Shown here: piece by piece, positions 15,224 to 19,160 of the stretch
Numbering within the stretch: the first letter of the stretch is position 1
Layout of the letters: each line of letters begins with the position of its first letter
Assembly: GCA_002862965.1 (NCBI GenBank)
Contig: PKCW01000081.1
Span: 1-19,160, forward strand
Reading direction: 5' to 3'
Length of the DNA stretch: 19,160 nt
From: Pseudomonadota bacterium
GTDB taxonomy: Bacteria > Pseudomonadota > Gammaproteobacteria > UBA5335
Translations under genes and position numbers: made by a program
The notes under the pieces: generated by a model
The model's input: the letters and a program-made list of their open reading frames with translations, nothing else
The model's database searches: none
What the model was told of the DNA's origin: nothing

Positions 15224-17965
15224 ATGAGCAGCGATCTCAACCTCTCCGGCGAGTCCCTCCAACTGCGCGTCGATCAGGCGGGCCTCATCGTCGAGTCCGC
15301 CGGTGACACACAGTCCCTGCTCGGCGCCCATTCCTTGGAGCTGCGTGGCCGCCAATGTGGAGACCTCGTCGTCCCCAACATGCGCGCCGCACTGAAAACA
15401 CTGCTCGCAGCAGCAATCGATCGGCCTCAGCTCGGGCATTTCCGCCTGACCCGTCCCGGTGGGGACCTCAGGAGCAGTCAATGGGTACTGGTTCCGGCGT
15501 CCGGCGGCGATATCTGGATCGTGGTGACGGCGGCGCTCCCGGAGCACGCGCCACACGACCTGTCGCCCGCCCTGGGCGACGTCCTGGATCGGGCCAACGC
15601 CCTCGTCTTTTTCTGTGACCCGCTCGGACACTTCCTCAATCTCAATGCCGCCATGACACGCGTGACCGGCTACTCCCGGCGTGAGCTCGAAACCCAGAAC
15701 TTCGGTCAGATCGTGCATCCTGACGATCGACTGCTTGCGCAGTCGCTGTTTCTCGGCGCCTTGGGGGGCGTCGGGCAACAGGGCGAGATCCGCGTAAGCA
15801 CCAAGGATGGTCGCCTGCACCACATCATGATCACCAATGGCCCGCTCTGGGCCCGGGAACAGATCATCGGCGTGGTTGGCGTGGCCCGCGACGTCACCGC
15901 CGAGCGCACCTGGGCGCTCACGGTGAGGGATCTGCAAGGGCGGCTGCAGCAGACGCAGCGCATCGCCAAGCTGGGCGAGTGGTCCTACGACTTCAAGACC
16001 AGGACCGCTCATTGGAGTCCTGAACTCTTCGAGCAGTTGCAGATCGATCGCCGCGATTTCTCTCACGACTACGTCGGCTTTCGACGCCTCATTCACCCGT
16101 CCGATGCCGCCCGGGTCAATCGGCACCACCGCGATGCCCTGCGCCATCGGCAATCCCTGGATGTCGAATATCGCATCGTGACACCAAGCAACCGCGTGGT
16201 CTGGGTCCACGAGCGCGGCGTGATCCGTTACTGCGCCCGGGGCCGCCTGGAACGAATCGACGGGACCTTGCAGGAGCTGTCCGAACAAAAACGTCTCGAG
16301 CGCGAACTGCTTTGGATGCGCGATGCATTGACGCAGTCCGGAGAAGCCCTGTTCGTTCTGGATTCCGAAAGAAGGGTGCTCTCGGCCAATGCGTCATTCT
16401 GCGGATTGATCCACTGTTCCCGCAGTCTGCTGCAGGATGTCCCGGCCCAGTTCCTGGCCGCTCCCGGACGGCCCATGGACACGGTCGACGGGCTCTGGTC
16501 CCACCTCTCCAGCGTCGGCCGCTGGAGCGGGCCCTGGGAGGGGCAGCGGATGGACGGTGAAGCGCTCCCGCTGCATCTGAACATGAGCGCCGTGCGCGAC
16601 GAGGCCGGGCACATCACCCACTACATCGGGGTGTGTCGGGACCGGTCCGTGACGGACCCGCCGACCGAATCGGCTCGCAGCCGGCTCGATCCCACCACCG
16701 CACTGCCCGATCGCGCCGCCTTGATGCGTGCCCTGACCTCCGAGACCGCGACCGCTCACCACGGCCGCGAGGCGCTGGCGCTGCTCTGGATCGACCTGGA
16801 TCACTTTCGATCGATCAATGAATCACTGGATCCGGCGGTCGGCGACGAGATCCTGCGGGAGGTAGGACGGCGCTTCCAGGACTTGGAAACCGGGCAATGT
16901 CGCATGTTCCATGTCGGTGGCGACGGCTTCGCGGCCCTCGCGCTGGGCGACCCGATCACGGCCCGAGCGACACGGATCGCCGAATCGCTGCTCGAAACCC
17001 TCAACGAGCCGCTGGTCGTCGGCGGCATCACCTTGGGACTGTCGGCAAGTATCGGCATCGCGACCCGTGAGGCGAACACGCCATCCGGCACGGCAGATCT
17101 GATCCGCCAGGCGGAGACCGCCATGTATCAGGCCAAGCGCCACCGCCACTGCTACCGTCTGGCGAGTCGCGCCCGCACGCTCCCGGACGCGACGCCGATG
17201 AGCGCGCACGAGCTTCGCATGGCGCTGGCACGGAACGAGTTGTTTCTCGTCTATCAGCCCATCGTAGCCTCAAGCAGCGGCCGGATCCGTGGGGTCGAAG
17301 CCCTGGTCCGGTGGGCACATCCGACGCGTGGGACCCTGGAGCCGGCCCAATTCCTGCCGCTGGCCGAACGGATCGGCTTGCTGCCCGCGCTGGGACAAGT
17401 CGTGCTGGACGAAGGTCTGGCGCAATTGCGGCACTGGCGCTCCGGCGATGCTCCCGATCTCGGCATGGCGGTGAATCTGGCGCCGACCCAGTTCGCCAGC
17501 CCGCAGCTGACCGCCCAGATCGCGGCCAGCCTCGCGCTGCATCAGGTTCCAGCCCGCGGGCTGACGGTCGAGATCACCGAGGGCGCCCTCCTCGCCCATC
17601 CCGAGCGAGCGCTGGAAACCCTGCGCGCCCTGCGCGACCTGGGGGTGCGCGTCGCCATCGACGATTTCGGCATGGGTTATTCATCCTTCAAGTACCTCAA
17701 GCAGTATCCTTTCGATGTGCTCAAGATCGATCGTTCCTTCGTCTCCGCGCTGCCCGAGTCTGCCGCAGACGTCGCCATCGTCGAAGCCATGCTCAGCATG
17801 AGTCAGCGCATGAACCTCGACGTCATCGGCGAGGGCGTCGAAACGCAAAGCCAGTCGCAGTTTCTCACCGAGCGGGGTTGCCAGGGTTTGCAGGGCTACT
17901 GGCTCAGCCGCCCGTTGGTCGGTGCGGCGATGACGCAACTGCTGAACCGGGCAGATGCAAGCTAG
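15224..17965 (+). CDS. Multi-PAS sensor with degenerate GGDEF and intact EAL domain, probable c-di-GMP phosphodiesterase
   Basis: A 913-residue protein without obvious membrane segments, so probably cytoplasmic. Residues about 10-105 look like a divergent PAS-like domain. Clearer PAS domains follow at about 120-230 (with TGYSRRELE and VHPDD), 240-355 and 362-475. The GGDEF domain (about 486-650) has GGDGF at 565-569 in place of GG(D/E)EF, so cyclase activity is unlikely, although GTP binding may persist. The EAL domain (about 662-905) keeps the catalytic set: E692-A-L, N751, E783, D813-D814 in DDFG, K834, E870 in GEGVET and Q890. It should hydrolyse c-di-GMP to pGpG. The ATG at 15224 has GGGAG ten bases upstream. 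It is transcribed away from the export operon. The PAS signals are unknown; no haem- or flavin-binding motif is certain by eye. Confidence 0.92.
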   Translation: MSSDLNLSGESLQLRVDQAGLIVESAGDTQSLLGAHSLELRGRQCGDLVVPNMRAALKTLLAAAIDRPQLGHFRLTRPGGDLRSSQWVLVPASGGDIWIVVTAALPEHAPHDLSPALGDVLDRANALVFFCDPLGHFLNLNAAMTRVTGYSRRELETQNFGQIVHPDDRLLAQSLFLGALGGVGQQGEIRVSTKDGRLHHIMITNGPLWAREQIIGVVGVARDVTAERTWALTVRDLQGRLQQTQRIAKLGEWSYDFKTRTAHWSPELFEQLQIDRRDFSHDYVGFRRLIHPSDAARVNRHHRDALRHRQSLDVEYRIVTPSNRVVWVHERGVIRYCARGRLERIDGTLQELSEQKRLERELLWMRDALTQSGEALFVLDSERRVLSANASFCGLIHCSRSLLQDVPAQFLAAPGRPMDTVDGLWSHLSSVGRWSGPWEGQRMDGEALPLHLNMSAVRDEAGHITHYIGVCRDRSVTDPPTESARSRLDPTTALPDRAALMRALTSETATAHHGREALALLWIDLDHFRSINESLDPAVGDEILREVGRRFQDLETGQCRMFHVGGDGFAALALGDPITARATRIAESLLETLNEPLVVGGITLGLSASIGIATREANTPSGTADLIRQAETAMYQAKRHRHCYRLASRARTLPDATPMSAHELRMALARNELFLVYQPIVASSSGRIRGVEALVRWAHPTRGTLEPAQFLPLAERIGLLPALGQVVLDEGLAQLRHWRSGDAPDLGMAVNLAPTQFASPQLTAQIAASLALHQVPARGLTVEITEGALLAHPERALETLRALRDLGVRVAIDDFGMGYSSFKYLKQYPFDVLKIDRSFVSALPESAADVAIVEAMLSMSQRMNLDVIGEGVETQSQSQFLTERGCQGLQGYWLSRPLVGAAMTQLLNRADAS

Positions 17966-17996
17966 CGCGTGAGCCGGACGCGACCTTTTTCGACCA

Positions 17997-18014
17997 CGGC
18001 GGGTCCAACCGCCG
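17997..18014. other. Small hairpin after the PAS/EAL gene
   Basis: CGGCGG (17997-18002) pairs perfectly with CCGCCG (18009-18014) across a six-base loop, 32 bases after the PAS/EAL stop. No T-run follows, so it is at best a weak or Rho-assisted terminator. A second small hairpin (CGGGT/ACCCG) lies further on. The rest of this 110-base gap shows nothing else. Confidence 0.3.
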
Positions 18015-18075
18015 AGGAACAAGCCCGCGATCGGCACAGCCGCCGACGCGGGTGCAACCCGGTCGGAAACCAACG

Positions 18076-18563
18076 ATGAGCGACAAAATCACCACGGTGC
18101 TCTGGTTCGACCGGGACGGCAGGGACACAGCCGAGTTCTACGTCTCCCTGCTGCCCGACAGTCGTATCGATCGGATGATGACATCGCCCGCCGACAATCC
18201 GAGCATGCAGGAAGGCGGCGTTCTGGTCATCGATTTCACGCTCGCCGGACGCAAGTATTCGGCGCTCAACGGTGGGCCGATGTTCAAGCCCAATGAGCGC
18301 GTGTCTTCATGATCGTCACCGAGGACCAGGCCGAGACGGATCGGCTGTGGCATGCCATCGTCGGCAGTGGCGGCCAGGAAGGCGCCTGCGGCTGGTGCAA
18401 GGACCGATGGGGATTCAGCTGGCAGATCTCGCCGCGGATCCTGCTCGAACGGCTGACCGATCCAGACCCGGCGCGATCGAAGCGCGGTTTCGAGGCCATG
18501 ATGACGATGACGAGGATCGACATTGCCGCCATCCAGGCGGCGGCCGACGGCCTGGCCGACTGA
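18076..18563 (+). pseudogene. PhnB-like VOC-fold protein (3-dmu-9_3-mt type), split by a one-base frameshift
   Basis: Two overlapping frames together make one family-length protein of about 162 residues. The first (18076-18312, 78 aa) starts MSDKITTVLWFDRDG and includes AEFYVSLLPDSRI and FTLAGRKYSALNGGPMFKPN, typical of PhnB-like VOC proteins. The second (18309-18563, 84 aa) continues with EDQAETDRLWHAIV and GWCKDRWGFSWQI, the expected C-terminal half. The break lies at about 18305: one extra base after GTGTC would restore the family's NE-x-VS-(F/L) continuity. The shift creates a TGA stop that overlaps an ATG as ATGA, so the second half could still be translated by coupling. There is no classical slippery heptamer. 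It is a recent mutation, a sequencing error or a genuine split gene. Function of the family is poorly defined; it precedes the DUF1428 gene by 23 bases. Confidence 0.75.
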
Positions 18564-18586
18564 AGCGAATCCGCAGGAGCGAAACC

Positions 18587-19160
18587 ATGGTATTCGTCGA
18601 GGGATTTCTCACCCCCGTTCCCACCGCCAACAGGGAAGCCTATCTCCGGCACGCGACGGGCGCGGTCGATCTTCTCAAGCGCTTCGGTGTGAGCCGCCTC
18701 GTCGAAACCTGGGGAGATGAGGTCCCCGACGGCAAGATCAACGACTTGAAGAAAGCCGTCGGTCTCGCGGACGGCGAAACCGTGCTGTTCAGCTGGTTCG
18801 AATATCCCGACAAGGCCACGCGCGACGCGGCCCACGAGAAAATGATGGCCGACCCGGCGATGGCCGAGATGGGCAAGAACATGCCCTTCGATGGCAAGCG
18901 CATGATCTACGGCGGCTTCGATGCGATCCTCGACACGGGTGCGGCCGAGAAGCCGGGTTATGTCGACGGCTACGTGCTCCCGGTGCCGGATGACAGGAAG
19001 CAGGATTACCTCGCCCTAGCCCGCAAGATGGCGTTGCAATTCAGGGAATATGGCGCGTTGCGGGTCGTCGAGTGCTGGGGTATCGACGTGCCGGACGGCA
19101 AGATCACCGACTATAACCGCGCAACGCTGAAAGAATCCGGTGAATCGGTCGTCTATTCCT
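18587..19160 (+). CDS. Tandem DUF1428 (YbaA-like) protein, 3' partial
   Basis: The frame is open from the ATG at 18587 to the end of the window (191 codons). AGGAG lies eight bases before the start. Residues 1-116 form a complete DUF1428 domain (VEGFLTPVPTANREAYL, VETWGDEVPDGK, MPFDGKRMIYGGFDAILD), the size of E. coli YbaA on its own. After a short linker (TGAAEKP) a second copy starts at about 124 (YVDGYVLPVPDD, FREYGALRVVECWGIDVPDGK) and runs off the edge. The two copies are offset by about 122 residues and clearly diverged. DUF1428 proteins have a dimeric alpha/beta-barrel-like ferredoxin fold and no established function. A covalent pair could form one intramolecular dimer. It probably shares a transcript with the upstream VOC gene. 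Confidence 0.88.
   Translation, partial: MVFVEGFLTPVPTANREAYLRHATGAVDLLKRFGVSRLVETWGDEVPDGKINDLKKAVGLADGETVLFSWFEYPDKATRDAAHEKMMADPAMAEMGKNMPFDGKRMIYGGFDAILDTGAAEKPGYVDGYVLPVPDDRKQDYLALARKMALQFREYGALRVVECWGIDVPDGKITDYNRATLKESGESVVYS

Noticed and set aside
14858..16288. A 476-codon minus-strand frame opposite the PAS/EAL gene
   Set aside because: It has no family features and covers the divergent promoter region; the plus strand carries clear PAS domains.

Overview
The window is GC-rich, densely coded DNA from a Gram-negative bacterium. An outer-membrane channel gene, a HlyD-type adaptor and a -24/-12 type promoter point to a proteobacterium, and the E. coli-like YbhGFSR set fits a gammaproteobacterium; the exact genus cannot be read from the sequence. 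I see no rRNA, tRNA, CRISPR array, insertion sequence, phage gene or att site.

Layout. (1) Bases 2-1444 (+) hold a class I [4Fe-4S] fumarase whose first residues lie outside the window. It converges on (2), a nitrate/nitrite assimilation operon on the minus strand (6977-1483), in the order nirB, nirD, nasA. A strong two-part hairpin fills the gap between the convergent stops. Upstream of nirB is a 345-base control region with a correctly spaced sigma-54 promoter and three GCAC-N7-GTGC-like sites, which suggests NtrC-type nitrogen control. (3) A rhomboid intramembrane protease gene (7943-7323, minus) precedes that control region. (4) A five-gene minus-strand operon (14855-8029) encodes an outer-membrane channel, a HlyD/YbhG adaptor, a double-NBD ABC ATPase (YbhF) and two ABC-2 permeases (YbhS, YbhR), together a complete tripartite export pump. 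(5) Divergent from it is a 913-residue PAS/GGDEF/EAL protein (15224-17965, +) with a degenerate GGDEF motif and an intact EAL site, so probably a c-di-GMP phosphodiesterase. (6) At the right edge are a PhnB-like VOC-fold gene split by a one-base frameshift (18076-18563) and a DUF1428 protein carrying two tandem copies of the domain (from 18587, running off the end).

How they work together. NirB, NirD and NasA should reduce nitrate to ammonium in the cytoplasm with NAD(P)H. No separate flavoprotein for NasA and no nitrate transporter are present here, so NirB and NirD may also feed NasA. The pump genes are closely packed (one ATGA overlap) and include their own TolC-like partner. The pump and the c-di-GMP gene share a divergent control region, which permits but does not prove joint regulation. 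No single system here looks wholly new. The best leads are the sigma-54/NtrC array, the one-sided ATP-site degeneration in YbhF, the split VOC gene and the doubled DUF1428 protein.
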